NCBI RefSeq assembly: GCF_016811915.1
Contig: NZ_CP069127.1
Span: 1,084,001-1,148,000 of the forward strand
Direction of reading: 5' to 3'
DNA from: Brevibacillus choshinensis
GTDB taxonomy: Bacteria; Bacillota; Bacilli; Brevibacillales; Brevibacillaceae
DNA: 64,000 nt
Below are positions 1-8,959 of the stretch, in pieces. A program made the translations under genes and the position numbers. A model generated the notes under the pieces. That model searched no databases, had not been told where the DNA came from, and saw only the letters and a program-made list of their open reading frames with translations. The stretch's first letter is position 1; every line of letters begins with the position of its first letter.

Positions 1-605
1 TAGATGTATTGCAAGCAGGCATCCGGCAACAGAAAGCTGGGATCGCCCCCTTTGCGAATTTCATCCCGAATATACGTCGAGCTGATGCCCATGTTGATAC
101 CTTTGCTCATGATCAAAAAGTTCTCGTCGTTGTTGCGCAGCAAGGGGTCCTCCGCGATCAAGTCAGCGGATGGGTACCCTTCCCTGGACATGACGATGAA
201 CTGAAACTCCGTCACGAGCTTTTCTGCATTGCCCCAGTTGGACATGCCCATCAGGAGATCCGAGCCCATAATAAAAAACAGCTCATCGCTTGGATACTTT
301 TTTCGTAAATGAGTCATGGTGTCGTACGTATAGGTCTCTCCTGGCAAGGCGTCCATTTCGACCGTAGAGATTTCAAACAGCGGCTCGCCGAATTGATTTT
401 TTTTGTGCTTGCTCGTCTCGAGTGCCATCTGCAGCATTCGCAAGCGGTGCTTGTCATCTGTCTGCATCTTTTTGTCGTGCCGCAGGGAAGAACAGGGGAC
501 AAAAATGACCTTGTCCAGCCGTTTGCGGCGTGCGACTGTCGCGGCAGTAAACAGGTGGCTGTATGTGATGGGGTCAAAGCTGCTGCCGTAAATTCCGATG
601 CGCAT
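1..605 (-). CDS. NadD-like nicotinate-nucleotide adenylyltransferase (C-terminus cut by window edge)
   Basis: About 201 residues are visible; the frame is still open at base 1. The N-terminus MRIGIYGSSFDPITYSHL is the nucleotidyltransferase signature (canonical GGTFDPIHxGHL), and ISSTYIRDEIRKG near residue 177 is the ISSTxIR motif, so the family is NadD-type, making NaAD from NaMN and ATP. The signature is off-consensus: HxGH is replaced by TYSH, which keeps only the second His. The ATG at 605 follows TAAGGAG. The gene lies 78 bp downstream of a nicotinamidase-like gene on the same strand, so the two probably act together in NAD salvage. It could instead adenylylate another mononucleotide. 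Confidence 0.8.
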   Translation of the reverse strand, partial: MRIGIYGSSFDPITYSHLFTAATVARRKRLDKVIFVPCSSLRHDKKMQTDDKHRLRMLQMALETSKHKKNQFGEPLFEISTVEMDALPGETYTYDTMTHLRKKYPSDELFFIMGSDLLMGMSNWGNAEKLVTEFQFIVMSREGYPSADLIAEDPLLRNNDENFLIMSKGINMGISSTYIRDEIRKGGDPSFLLPDACLQYI

Positions 606-683
606 CCGGATCGCTCCTTATCATGGAGACTGGCCGCTTGTGGGCGGGGGGCTCCTTGTTGATCGTGATCGAGGCTGGCTGGC

Positions 684-1595
684 CTACTTGAACGTCAGTG
701 CTCTGGATGTCGTGACGGTGATCCCGTATTTCTCCTGCAGCTGAGCGAAGGCATCCTCGGTGCTCTGTTCAAAGCCTGGGATGGGACTCATGCAATCCGA
801 GAGCACCGTGATGCGAGAGGTCATGTCGGCATCGGACTCGTAAAAATCCAGGATCTGCCGCAGTGACTCCAGCACACAGTGAGATTTCGCTTCGCCGACG
901 ACGAGTACACGGTCGTAGTTTTTCAGCTCTCGCAATAGCGCCAGATTGCCTGCATCGCCATCGCGGGAAACCTCTGGCTTGATGATGCCGTACATTTCGC
1001 TAAGCGGCTCTTTGCCTTTGACAATACGCAAGGGAGTCGATTTTCGGGCCATCGAGTGGAAGAAGACCATATTGCCAAATTGGCTTTCCAAGGCTGCGCC
1101 GTACGTCCCTTCGAGGCAATGGTACGGCCAGATGCACAGCTCTTTTTTGCTCTGCTCGCCCAGCTTTGTCACGTATGCGAGGCTCTCCTCTGGATGATAG
1201 ACGGCACGCCACTTCCCGCTCTGAACATCCTCGACGGTGATGACGGTAAAGGGAGCAGGATGATTCCCTTCCTGATCGACCCACCAGATCGGATGAAAGA
1301 TTTGCTGGGGCTGATGGGTGTCGAGCGAGACGGCGATCCCGGTGATCTTGTCCAGATGGTTGTACAAAAAGTGAGCGGCATTCCGTGCGTCTTGATGCGA
1401 GCCGGGCACGGCGAGCTCCCCTTTTTCCATGAAGTCATTTTGCATATCGATGGCGAGGAAGAGAATTTTCTCGGAATCGTCAGATGCGAAAGGAAGCCCT
1501 TCCTGAGCAGCTTTGGCACTCAGCTCGTTCATGCCGATGACAGACGGCAGACCGATACGGTGCTCGTCAAAAATATCGTGAAACGGCGTTTTCAT
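684..1595 (-). CDS. Nicotinamidase / isochorismatase-family cysteine hydrolase
   Basis: 303 residues, longer than typical 180-220 residue nicotinamidases. The catalytic Asp is in AIDMQNDF (D50), the nucleophilic Cys in GEAKSHCVLES (C240), and a D92-x-H94 plus H101 set fits the nicotinamidase metal site; a candidate Lys lies in VKGKEP near 193-195. The predicted reaction is nicotinamide to nicotinate plus ammonia. The ATG at 1595 follows AGGGGA. The gene sits between ppk and a NadD-like gene on the same strand; the NadD-like neighbour favours NAD salvage over isochorismatase activity. The extra ~40 N-terminal residues and a long insert before the Cys are unassigned. Confidence 0.85.
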   Translation of the reverse strand: MKTPFHDIFDEHRIGLPSVIGMNELSAKAAQEGLPFASDDSEKILFLAIDMQNDFMEKGELAVPGSHQDARNAAHFLYNHLDKITGIAVSLDTHQPQQIFHPIWWVDQEGNHPAPFTVITVEDVQSGKWRAVYHPEESLAYVTKLGEQSKKELCIWPYHCLEGTYGAALESQFGNMVFFHSMARKSTPLRIVKGKEPLSEMYGIIKPEVSRDGDAGNLALLRELKNYDRVLVVGEAKSHCVLESLRQILDFYESDADMTSRITVLSDCMSPIPGFEQSTEDAFAQLQEKYGITVTTSRALTFK

Positions 1596-1684
1596 CGCGG
1601 AGTTCCCCTTTCCCGAAAGCTTTCGTTTCCTCCATTAAAGCCAAAAAATGCAAATCGCACAACCTGTTGGCGAAGGAAAAAGTC

Positions 1685-1720
1685 AAAAAGCTGACGCGCG
1701 ATGGTGAGCGGCGTCAGCTT
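1685..1720 (-). terminator. Intrinsic terminator after ppk
   Basis: The hairpin AAGCTGACGC...GCGTCAGCTT is followed on the minus strand by a T-rich run. It sits 25 bp past the ppk stop, so ppk and the downstream NAD genes are probably separate transcripts. Confidence 0.75.
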
Positions 1721-1743
1721 GGAATGCGAAGGGTCTCTGAGGT

Positions 1744-3867
1744 TTACTGGAGCAAGGAGGTGATCGGCTTCATCCGGGGCACAGCCAGCTCGAGCTCTCT
1801 TTTTTGATTTTGCGAAAAGGCCTCTTCCCAAAAGAAGAGCTGGCTGTTCAGCGGAAGCTCGCACCTGGGTAATACGCGTTCGTATGACCCATCCGGCATG
1901 AGCTGATGAGCCTTGGCGTCATCCTGCAGCATGGTCGCAAGCAGCTGCGTGATGCGTCTGCGCAAATCCATCTGGACGACAGGGAACAAAATCTCGACGC
2001 GCGCCATCATGTTGCGCGTCATCCAGTCTGCGCTGGAGAGATAGATTTCCGAGTCGCCGCCATTGCAGAAATGGAAAATGCGGCTGTGCTCCAGATTCCG
2101 CCCGACGATGCTGATGACGCGGATATTTTCGCTGACCTCTGGAATCCCAGGACGCAGGCAGCAGATTCCGCGGACGATCAGATCGATCCTGACTCCTGCG
2201 CAGGAAGCTTGATAGAGTGCCTCGATGATTTCTTTATCCGTCAACGAATTCATCTTGGCGACGATAAAAGCAGGCTTGCCTGCCAGACTGTTTTCCCTCT
2301 CTCGCTGGATCAGCGACAAAAACCTCTCCCGCAGACCGGTAGGCGCGGTAGAGATGACCTTCCAAGCAGGAGGATGGGAGTAGCCTGAAAGGTGATTGAA
2401 AAAGTGCGTCGCGTCATCCCCAAAGTCCTCCCGCGCCGTGAACATGCCGATGTCCGTGTAGGTGGCGGCTGTCTTGTCGTTGTAATTGCCTGTACTCAGA
2501 TGCACGTATCTGCGCAGACGATCCCCCTCGGCACGGACGACGAGCGTAATCTTGCTGTGAGTCTTCAGACCGGCCAGCCCGTAAATGACATGGCAGCCTG
2601 CATTCTCCAGCTTTTTCGCCCAGACGATGTTGTTTTCTTCATCGAACCGCGCCTTGAGCTCCAAGAGGACGGTCACTTGCTTGCCGTTATCGGCTGCCTT
2701 GAGCAGGGCGTTGACGATAGGGGAATCTCCGCTTACGCGATAAAGCGTCTGCTTGACGGCCAGCACCTTGGGATCCTCTGCAGCCTCCTGTACGAAGCGG
2801 ATGACGGGTTCGAACGACTCGTATGGATGGTGCAGCAGCAGATCCTTTTTATCGATCGCGGAAAACATGTCCCCGTCGCCAAACCAGTCCAGGGGCTGCT
2901 GGGGATACAGAGGCTCAAAGCGCAAATGATCATAGCCCTCGAGTGCGTGGAAGCGAAATAAGAAGGTAGGATCGAGCGGGCCGTCAAACCGGTAGATCTC
3001 CGCTTCCGCAAGCTCCAGCCAGTCGAGCAGCGTCGCTTGCAAAAAGTCGCTCATGGACGCGTCAACGGCCAGGCGGGAGGGCTCCCCCATCCTTCGCTTT
3101 TTCAGCTCCTGCTCGATGGCTTCCAGCAGGTCTTCTGTCTCGTCCTCATCAATGGTCAGGTCAGCATTGCGTGTGATGCGGAAGGGACAAGTCTCCAAAA
3201 TGTTGTAGCCCTGAAACAGGCTGTCCATATGCTCGGCGATGACGTCTTCGAGCAGGATGAAATGGGCTTCGCCGCCCGGTGACGGCAGCTCCAGAAATCG
3301 GGGAACGACCGAAGGAACCTGCACCACTGCAAACAGAGGACCTTCGCTGTCCGCGTCATCATCCTCCAGCAGCACGGCGAGATTCAGACTTTTGTTGAGC
3401 AGCATGGGAAATGGATGGCTGGCATCGACTGCCATGGGAGTCAGCACCGGGTACAGATGGTGATGAAAAAACGAATGGACGAACTCATCCTGCTCCCGGC
3501 TAAGCTCGTTTGCCTTGAGAAAGCGAATGCCTGCTTTTCGGAGCTCGGGCGTAATTTGCTCCCGCAGGATGGCAAACATGGCTTGCATGGCTTCATGGGT
3601 GCGCTCCCATACAGCTCGCAGCTGTTCGAGGGGCGTCATCCCTGATTTGTTATCCGGCTTGGTGAGCCCTGCCTTTACCTGATCCTTGAGGCCGGCTACC
3701 CGCACCATGAAAAATTCATCGAAATTGCTGCTGGCGATCGCAATGAACTTCAGGCGTTCAAAGAGGGGATTGCTTTCATTGGCTGCCTCTGCAAGCACGC
3801 GTTCATTAAAAGCGATCCAGCTTAATTCACGATTGATGTAATAGTCTGGAATGCTAAAGTCCTTCAT
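1744..3867 (-). CDS. ppk: Polyphosphate kinase 1
   Basis: 707 residues, normal for PPK1. It starts with the N-domain sequence YYINRELSWIAFNERVLAEA, and the two phospholipase-D-like catalytic domains show the conserved His in GLKTHSKITLVVR and in LEHSRIFHF. It reversibly polymerises the ATP gamma-phosphate into polyphosphate through a phosphohistidine. The ATG is at 3867. The exopolyphosphatase gene is 80 bp upstream on the same strand, so synthesis and breakdown enzymes are probably co-transcribed. No terminator is visible between them. Confidence 0.95.
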   Translation of the reverse strand: MKDFSIPDYYINRELSWIAFNERVLAEAANESNPLFERLKFIAIASSNFDEFFMVRVAGLKDQVKAGLTKPDNKSGMTPLEQLRAVWERTHEAMQAMFAILREQITPELRKAGIRFLKANELSREQDEFVHSFFHHHLYPVLTPMAVDASHPFPMLLNKSLNLAVLLEDDDADSEGPLFAVVQVPSVVPRFLELPSPGGEAHFILLEDVIAEHMDSLFQGYNILETCPFRITRNADLTIDEDETEDLLEAIEQELKKRRMGEPSRLAVDASMSDFLQATLLDWLELAEAEIYRFDGPLDPTFLFRFHALEGYDHLRFEPLYPQQPLDWFGDGDMFSAIDKKDLLLHHPYESFEPVIRFVQEAAEDPKVLAVKQTLYRVSGDSPIVNALLKAADNGKQVTVLLELKARFDEENNIVWAKKLENAGCHVIYGLAGLKTHSKITLVVRAEGDRLRRYVHLSTGNYNDKTAATYTDIGMFTAREDFGDDATHFFNHLSGYSHPPAWKVISTAPTGLRERFLSLIQRERENSLAGKPAFIVAKMNSLTDKEIIEALYQASCAGVRIDLIVRGICCLRPGIPEVSENIRVISIVGRNLEHSRIFHFCNGGDSEIYLSSADWMTRNMMARVEILFPVVQMDLRRRITQLLATMLQDDAKAHQLMPDGSYERVLPRCELPLNSQLFFWEEAFSQNQKRELELAVPRMKPITSLLQ

Positions 3868-3947
3868 CCTGGCCCAACCTTTTTTAAAAAAATGGATAGC
3901 ATGACCACTGGCAAGGACAAGTATACCAGTCTTGTATTAAGGGATTG

Positions 3948-5483
3948 TTAAGTTTTGTCAGTGTCAGTGACGGGGCGAAATGTTATCGGCAGCTTCCACG
4001 CTTTGGACAGCTTCGCGAGAGGTTCGTCCAGCATAGAATACTCCAAAAGTCCGTCGAGTACCCCCTGACACTCGATTACCCATTGCCCGGCTTCCTCAAC
4101 CAGCCGGGTAGTGTGAATGGCCTGTGACAGCGAGCGATCGAGCATTCGCGCCACAATCAGCAGGTGGCCAAGCTTTTCCACCACATTCTTGCCCGCCTTC
4201 GGTACGATGTCAGCGTGCTGTGTCAGCTGGCATTGCAGGAGCTTGTTGCTCTTGAACGACGCAATCATCGCGATCAGGAGCCGCTCCCGGTGGGTATAGC
4301 CAGCCAGCAGCACGTGGGATAGCAAATAAAACGTATGCTCGGCAGATTCGTGAACGTTAATCATGCGTCCGACATCGTGCAAGAGTGACGCCGCTTCCAA
4401 AATCCCGCGTTCAGGGGGGCCGTATTTGTGGAGCCCATGGGCCAGCAGCTGATCAAAGAGCGACAGGGCGTGATTTTTTACCTGATAAGAATGAGGCTTG
4501 TCGACCTGATAGCGATTCATGAATTGCTGGATGCTTCGCTCGCGGACCTCTCGGATGTCAGCAGGGGCATCGGCTCCCCAGACATGCTCATAGAGAATCC
4601 CGTCACGCAGGCCTTTGCTGCTGATAAACAGCTCTTCACTGCCTGCATGCTTCAGCAGGCTGTCAAACACGGCAATTCCTGCGACGATTACATCGGCCCG
4701 GTCCTTGGAGATACCCGGAACCTGACGCCGCTCCTCAAGAGGGAGCTGGCTTACGTGATCCAGGATAGACGCTACTTGCCCTGCACTCATCGGATAATGG
4801 TGAAAGCTGTCCATGCTGTATTGCACGGAACGCTGGTGAATTTTGGCCAGATTGCGTGCCGTGCCGCCGATTGCAATCACGGGACATTGTTTATTTATCA
4901 ACCATGGACAACTGGAAAAAGAACGGCTCAAGAAATGGCGAAGCGCGGATTGCCCCGTCTCATCCGGTATCTCGCTGTGAAAAAACATCCGGGTCAGCGT
5001 CACGATGCCAAAGGGGAAGCTGACGCTCTTTTGCAGCTGTCGATTTTGAAAATAAGTGATCTCTGTGCTGCCGCCGCCAATGTCGATCGTGATGCCGTCC
5101 CCGACATTCATGCTGCTGAGGACGGCCAGATTGCCGTAGCGCGCTTCGTCATCACCACTCAGGATGCGGACCGTGATGCCAGTCTCTTGCTGGATGCGCC
5201 GGATCAGCTCATCTCCGTTCTCCGCCTGCCGGACCGCCGCAGTGGCGACAGCGATGACGTCGCTGATGCTCCTCGCATCCAGCAGCTCTTTATACTGACG
5301 CATGGCATGGAGGGTTTTGCGAACCCCTTCGTCATCCATCCGGCCATCCCGCAAATGGTTGCTGAGGCGCAGCCCGCGCTTGACGTTGTCTACTTCCGTC
5401 ACCAGACCTTGTGCGTCCACCTCGTATACGACCAATCGGGCCGTATTGGAGCCGAGATCAATGACACCGAATTTTCGATTCAT
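3948..5483 (-). CDS. ppx: Exopolyphosphatase / guanosine pentaphosphatase (Ppx/GppA) with HD domain
   Basis: 511 residues from the ATG at 5483 (MNRKFGVIDLGSNTARL). The frame extends 84 codons further upstream, but that part has no family similarity and the Ppx phosphate-1 motif is at the chosen start. The N-terminal ASKHA domain has DLGSNT and IDIGGGSTE; the C-terminal half carries an HD-type motif (LLHDVGRMINVHESAEHT). It removes terminal phosphate from polyphosphate and possibly pppGpp. It is the first gene of the ppx-ppk pair. Confidence 0.92.
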   Translation of the reverse strand: MNRKFGVIDLGSNTARLVVYEVDAQGLVTEVDNVKRGLRLSNHLRDGRMDDEGVRKTLHAMRQYKELLDARSISDVIAVATAAVRQAENGDELIRRIQQETGITVRILSGDDEARYGNLAVLSSMNVGDGITIDIGGGSTEITYFQNRQLQKSVSFPFGIVTLTRMFFHSEIPDETGQSALRHFLSRSFSSCPWLINKQCPVIAIGGTARNLAKIHQRSVQYSMDSFHHYPMSAGQVASILDHVSQLPLEERRQVPGISKDRADVIVAGIAVFDSLLKHAGSEELFISSKGLRDGILYEHVWGADAPADIREVRERSIQQFMNRYQVDKPHSYQVKNHALSLFDQLLAHGLHKYGPPERGILEAASLLHDVGRMINVHESAEHTFYLLSHVLLAGYTHRERLLIAMIASFKSNKLLQCQLTQHADIVPKAGKNVVEKLGHLLIVARMLDRSLSQAIHTTRLVEEAGQWVIECQGVLDGLLEYSMLDEPLAKLSKAWKLPITFRPVTDTDKT

Positions 5484-5697
5484 GCGATTCCCCACTTTAC
5501 GTTCAACTGTTCGGTTACCTCCCATTATGCCACAGGTAGGAAAGAGATGTCTTATTGCCCGGCTACCACGGATAAGCTTGTCAGAACAGTCGTATCCGAA
5601 TTTTGTTTGTTGATCAATTAATTTTCTGCGATATACTCCTCCTGTCTTTTTTCTCGCACCGCTGCTGTATTCGCTCGCCGTTCCATAAACTTCTCGG

Positions 5698-5726
5698 TTG
5701 ACAACGGCCAAAAACCTTTCTATAAT
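5698..5726 (+). promoter_or_regulatory. Consensus sigma-A promoter for the T-box operon
   Basis: TTGACA (5698-5703), 17-nt spacer, TATAAT (5721-5726): a perfect match to both hexamers at ideal spacing. The start point would be near 5733, giving a leader of about 370 nt. It lies inside the upstream part of the divergent ppx frame, which also argues against the long ppx start. Confidence 0.85.
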
Positions 5727-5732
5727 CTGAGA

Positions 5733-6101
5733 CATTCAAGAAAACGAGTCTTGCAAAGAGCATTACCCATACGGATGATTGGCCGTGAAAAGGAAAGTAA
5801 AAAAGGGATTTGACGTCCAGAGAGTCGCCTGATTGCTGGGAGGGCGGCCGCGAACTCTTTTTGAAAGCCACCTTGGAGCTCTGCTTTTGAACACGAGTAG
5901 AAAGCAGCGAGTAGCCTACGTTACCAGGCGCATGTCAGCTTTGTCTGACGGCACAAGTTTTCCTTTTGTGAAAAAGGAAAAGAAGCTGAGTGGTACCGCG
6001 ATGCCTTCGCCTCAGCAATCTAGTTCATGGAAACATGGATGAGATTGCTGGGGCTTTTTGCTTTTCAACATACATTCGAGAGAGAAATGGAGTGGTGGGT
6101 C
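5733..6101 (+). ncRNA. T-box leader (tRNA-sensing riboswitch)
   Basis: The T-box sequence lies at 5990-6001 (GTGGTACCGCG), which pairs with the NCCA end of uncharged tRNA. Upstream are typical stem elements: AGAGAG near 5819, CCACCTTGGAGC near 5868 and GAGTAG twice (about 5895-5915). A terminator hairpin follows directly. The specifier codon could not be assigned by eye; GAACTC near 5850 (CTC, Leu) and GCC (Ala) near 5866 are both possible, the latter fitting the downstream aminotransferase. Confidence 0.9.
6013..6059 (+). terminator. T-box regulated terminator
   Basis: The stem CAGCAATCT...AGATTGCTG (6013-6021 with 6042-6050) is followed by CTTTTTG. It overlaps the region just 3' of the T-box, as expected for the terminator/antiterminator switch. 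Confidence 0.85.
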
Positions 6102-6602
6102 ATGGATTCGAAAAAGCAGCGGGAACTGTTGCACTTGCTAGAAGAGGATAGCCGGATGTCAGCCGAGCAGATCGGAAAAATGCTGGCGGAGCCGACAGAG
6201 GTGATCGAGCGAGCCATCGCCACTTTGGAAGCCGAAAAAGTCATTGTGAAATATCCTGCGCTGATCAACTGGGAACGTGTGGAGGATCATCCGTATGTGA
6301 ACGCGATGATCGATGTGAAAGTGACCCCGAAGCGTGACGTCGGGTTCGACGAGGTAGCAGAGCGCATCTGTCGTTTTCCGGAAGTAAAAGCGGTATATCT
6401 GATGTCTGGTGCCAGCTACGATTTGTCTGTCGTGCTGGAAGGAAAGACGATGCGCGAGGTCGCGACATTCGTATCGCAAAAGTTGGCCACGCTCGATTCC
6501 GTCGTCTCGACGGCCACCCACTTTATTTTAAAGCGCTACAAGCACGATGGAATTGAATTGGAAGATCGCGATGAAGATCGCAGAATGGTGGTAACTCCAT
6601 GA
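6102..6602 (+). CDS. Lrp/AsnC-family transcriptional regulator (AlaR-like)
   Basis: 166 residues from the ATG at 6102, which has GGAG 9 nt upstream; further upstream ATGs run into the terminator stem and lack a ribosome site. The N-terminal winged helix (about residues 5-60, with a two-helix QIGKMLAEPTEVIERAIATL stretch) is followed by an AsnC ligand-binding domain (about 75-150). Its stop overlaps the aminotransferase start (ATGA), so translation is coupled. The order Lrp regulator then aminotransferase resembles B. subtilis alaR-alaT, which suggests alanine as ligand. The T-box adds a second control layer. Confidence 0.85.
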   Translation: MDSKKQRELLHLLEEDSRMSAEQIGKMLAEPTEVIERAIATLEAEKVIVKYPALINWERVEDHPYVNAMIDVKVTPKRDVGFDEVAERICRFPEVKAVYLMSGASYDLSVVLEGKTMREVATFVSQKLATLDSVVSTATHFILKRYKHDGIELEDRDEDRRMVVTP

Positions 6603-7777
6603 GTATGCAATTGTCCGTGAAAAGCCGTTTGTCCTCTACAGTCGCTTCCCTGAAGCCATCGGGAATTCGCCGCTTTTTCGATTTGGCGGCTTCGATGGAG
6701 GGGGTCATTTCTCTCGGGGTCGGTGAGCCTGACTTTGTCACACCATGGCGTATGCGGGAAGCGTCCATTTCGTCCCTGGAGCGCGGCCACACTGCGTATA
6801 CGTCCAACGCAGGCATGCCACAGCTGCGGGTAGAGATCCAGAAGTATCTGGAGGAGCGTTTCTCCGTCAGCTATCATCCGGAAAACGAGATCCTGGTGAC
6901 GGTAGGCGCCAGCGAAGCGATCGATATTGCGCTGCGGGCGATTTTGGATCCGGGGGATGAAGTGCTGGTCGTCGAACCATGCTACGTTTCCTACGAGCCG
7001 GTCATTCGATTGGCTGGCGGTGTGCCTGTGTTCCTGAAGACCACGATGGAAAACCAATTCAAACTGACGCCTGAAGAGCTGGAGACGCACATCACGCCGC
7101 GTACCAAAGCGATCATCTTCTGTTACCCGAACAATCCGACCGGCGGCACGATGACAGCCGATGAGTGGAAGACGCTCTTGCCGATCATTGAAAAGCACGA
7201 TCTCTTGGTCATCTCCGACGAGATTTACGCGGAGCTCACCTACGGACGCATGCATGACAGCATCGCTGCGCTGCCAGGCATGAAAGACCGGACGATTCTC
7301 ATCTCCGGATTTTCCAAAGCATTTGCCATGACCGGCTGGCGCCTCGGCTACGTCTGTGCGACTCCCGACCTGTTGGCAGGGATGCTGAAAATCCATCAGT
7401 ACACGATGCTGTGCGCACCGACGATGGCACAGATGGCCGCTCTGGAAGCGCTGCGTCACGGGCGCTCGGACATGGAGCGAATGATCGAGAGCTACCGTCA
7501 GCGCCGCAACTTTGTGGTAGATGGCTTCCGTCAAATCGGCCTTTCCTGCCATGAACCGGATGGCGCATTCTACGCTTTCCCTTCCATCGCATCGACAGGA
7601 CTCAGCTCTTCTGAATTCGCAGAAAAGCTGTTGATGGAGGAGAAAGTCGCGGTCGTCCCCGGCGATGTGTTCGGTGAGAGCGGAAACGGCCATATCCGCT
7701 GCTCCTACGCAACCTCCATGGAACAGCTGAAAAAGGCGCTCGATCGGATGGAGAGCCTGATGGGGAAATTGTCGTAG
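6599..7777 (+). CDS. Class I/II PLP aminotransferase (alanine transaminase-like)
   Basis: 392 residues. The PLP-binding Lys is K240 in SGFSKAFAMTGWRLGY; YPNNPTGG (176-183) and VISDEIYAEL (204-213) are the fold-type I substrate and cofactor motifs. It transfers an amino group between an amino acid and a keto acid. Pairing with an Lrp regulator favours an AlaT role, but aromatic or aspartate specificity cannot be excluded from sequence. The start overlaps the regulator's stop. A strong terminator follows, so this is a two-gene operon. Confidence 0.88.
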   Translation: MSMQLSVKSRLSSTVASLKPSGIRRFFDLAASMEGVISLGVGEPDFVTPWRMREASISSLERGHTAYTSNAGMPQLRVEIQKYLEERFSVSYHPENEILVTVGASEAIDIALRAILDPGDEVLVVEPCYVSYEPVIRLAGGVPVFLKTTMENQFKLTPEELETHITPRTKAIIFCYPNNPTGGTMTADEWKTLLPIIEKHDLLVISDEIYAELTYGRMHDSIAALPGMKDRTILISGFSKAFAMTGWRLGYVCATPDLLAGMLKIHQYTMLCAPTMAQMAALEALRHGRSDMERMIESYRQRRNFVVDGFRQIGLSCHEPDGAFYAFPSIASTGLSSSEFAEKLLMEEKVAVVPGDVFGESGNGHIRCSYATSMEQLKKALDRMESLMGKLS

Positions 7778-7797
7778 GTTGTCTCCTATATATAGAA

Positions 7798-7845
7798 GAA
7801 GAGTTCTCGAAAGAAAGGTGGCTTTCTTTTGAGGACTCTTTTTGT
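7798..7845 (+). terminator. Intrinsic terminator after the aminotransferase
   Basis: A long hairpin AAGAGTTCTCGAAAGAAAG / CTTTCTTTTGAGGACTCTT is followed by TTTTTG. Confidence 0.85.
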
Positions 7846-7928
7846 TTACTTCCCTTCCATGAACATTCATAATCATTTGTAGAGTAGGTGCTATTCTAAC
7901 ATGTACTTCCTAAAGGAGAGTGTAACGG

Positions 7929-8273
7929 ATGCGCGAAACCTGTGTCCCGACTGGTGTGGAGCTGAAAGATACAGGATTTGGATATACCTTGTCCTTAATC
8001 GGCGGCAAATTTAAAATGATCATTTTGTACTGGCTCGCTGAAAAAAAGGTGATGCGCCATAATGAGCTGAAGCGAAGTATCGGCACCATTTCCTTTAAGA
8101 CCTTGAGCACCATGCTAAAGGAGATGGAGGCTGATGGACTTGTCATGCGCAAGGAATATCCTCAAGTGCCTCCAAAAGTGGAATATTCCTTGACGGAGCG
8201 CGGTCTGTCTCTCATTCCGCTGTTACATATGATGTGCGAGTGGGGAGAGAAGAACAGTTTGCCAGATCAATAG
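7929..8273 (+). CDS. HxlR/YodB-family winged-helix regulator, copy 1
   Basis: 114 residues, the normal HxlR length, with the family core IGGKFKMIILYWL and PQVPPKVEYSLTERG. The ATG at 7929 follows AAAGGAG. Cys5 near the N-terminus is placed like the redox-sensing Cys of B. subtilis YodB (C6) and CatR (C7), and a second Cys lies in MMCEWG, so a thiol-based electrophile/quinone sensor is likely. It converges with the quinone-reductase gene 8 bp away, a pairing that recurs immediately downstream. Confidence 0.88.
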   Translation: MRETCVPTGVELKDTGFGYTLSLIGGKFKMIILYWLAEKKVMRHNELKRSIGTISFKTLSTMLKEMEADGLVMRKEYPQVPPKVEYSLTERGLSLIPLLHMMCEWGEKNSLPDQ

Positions 8274-8281
8274 GCACCTCA

Positions 8282-8830
8282 TCACATATGATCGATAAAA
8301 TCCAGATAATCTTTCGCGCTTTTCTCCAATTCGTTTGCAGACGTGACGTAATCGGTTCCTGGCTCATTTTCGGTGCCATGAAACGCAAAGAACGAGCGAT
8401 AATCTGCCCGGCAGTACAGGAAGGTGATTTCAAAAGGGGATAATAGGTGCTCCAGCGTATAGCGATATTTTCCCCCCGCCGAATAATCTTCCTTTTTTAT
8501 TCCGGCAGTTACGGCTAAAGCCGCTTTCCGATCCTTTAATTTATCGCCGCCATTTGAGCCATAGGCCCAACCGTAGGCAAAAACATCGTCCAGCCATTTC
8601 TTGAGAAGGGGTGGACAATTGAACCAATAGATAGGGAATTGTAAAACAAGATGATGATGCGCTTCAATCAGCTTCTGTTCTTTTTCCACATCGATGTTTC
8701 CGTCAGGGTATACCTCATGCAGCTCGTGTACTGTATATTTTTCCGGATATTTGCTGAGTTCTTCCACCCAGCGCTTATTGATGACAGATGTCTCTATGCT
8801 TGGATGTGTAACGACGACTAGAGTCTTCAC
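8282..8830 (-). CDS. NAD(P)H:quinone oxidoreductase (flavodoxin-like), copy 1
   Basis: 182 residues of the NQO/KefF-type family: VVVTHPSIETSVINKRW (FMN phosphate loop) and LQFPIYWFNCPPLLKKWLDDVF. These flavoproteins do two-electron reduction of quinones and electrophiles. It is paralogous to the product at 9578-10117. The gene faces the HxlR gene upstream and is separated by 129 bp from the second HxlR gene on its own strand; that gap holds GTAC-containing repeats (8890-8935). Confidence 0.88.
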   Translation of the reverse strand: MKTLVVVTHPSIETSVINKRWVEELSKYPEKYTVHELHEVYPDGNIDVEKEQKLIEAHHHLVLQFPIYWFNCPPLLKKWLDDVFAYGWAYGSNGGDKLKDRKAALAVTAGIKKEDYSAGGKYRYTLEHLLSPFEITFLYCRADYRSFFAFHGTENEPGTDYVTSANELEKSAKDYLDFIDHM

Positions 8831-8959
8831 GGACGCAGCCTCCCAAGATTTTATTTACTTCTTGAGTATAGGGGCCGCTCCATGAGGAAGTAAGTACGCA
8901 CTTTTCCTTCAGGTACTAACAAAAAGGTTAGTGTCATCTAGCAGTCGTCCCATAAAGCC

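Noticed and set aside
4428..5621. 397-codon plus-strand frame over ppx
   Set aside because: Antisense to a gene with clear Ppx and HD motifs.
5484..5735. N-terminal extension of ppx
   Set aside because: The Ppx fold begins at MNRKFGVIDLGSNT; the extension has no motif and covers the divergent promoter.
5614..5871. 85-codon minus-strand ORF upstream of ppx
   Set aside because: It overlaps the consensus promoter and T-box leader and shows no family similarity.
6536..7876. 446-codon minus-strand frame over the aminotransferase
   Set aside because: Antisense shadow; Arg/His/Gln-rich composition and no motif.
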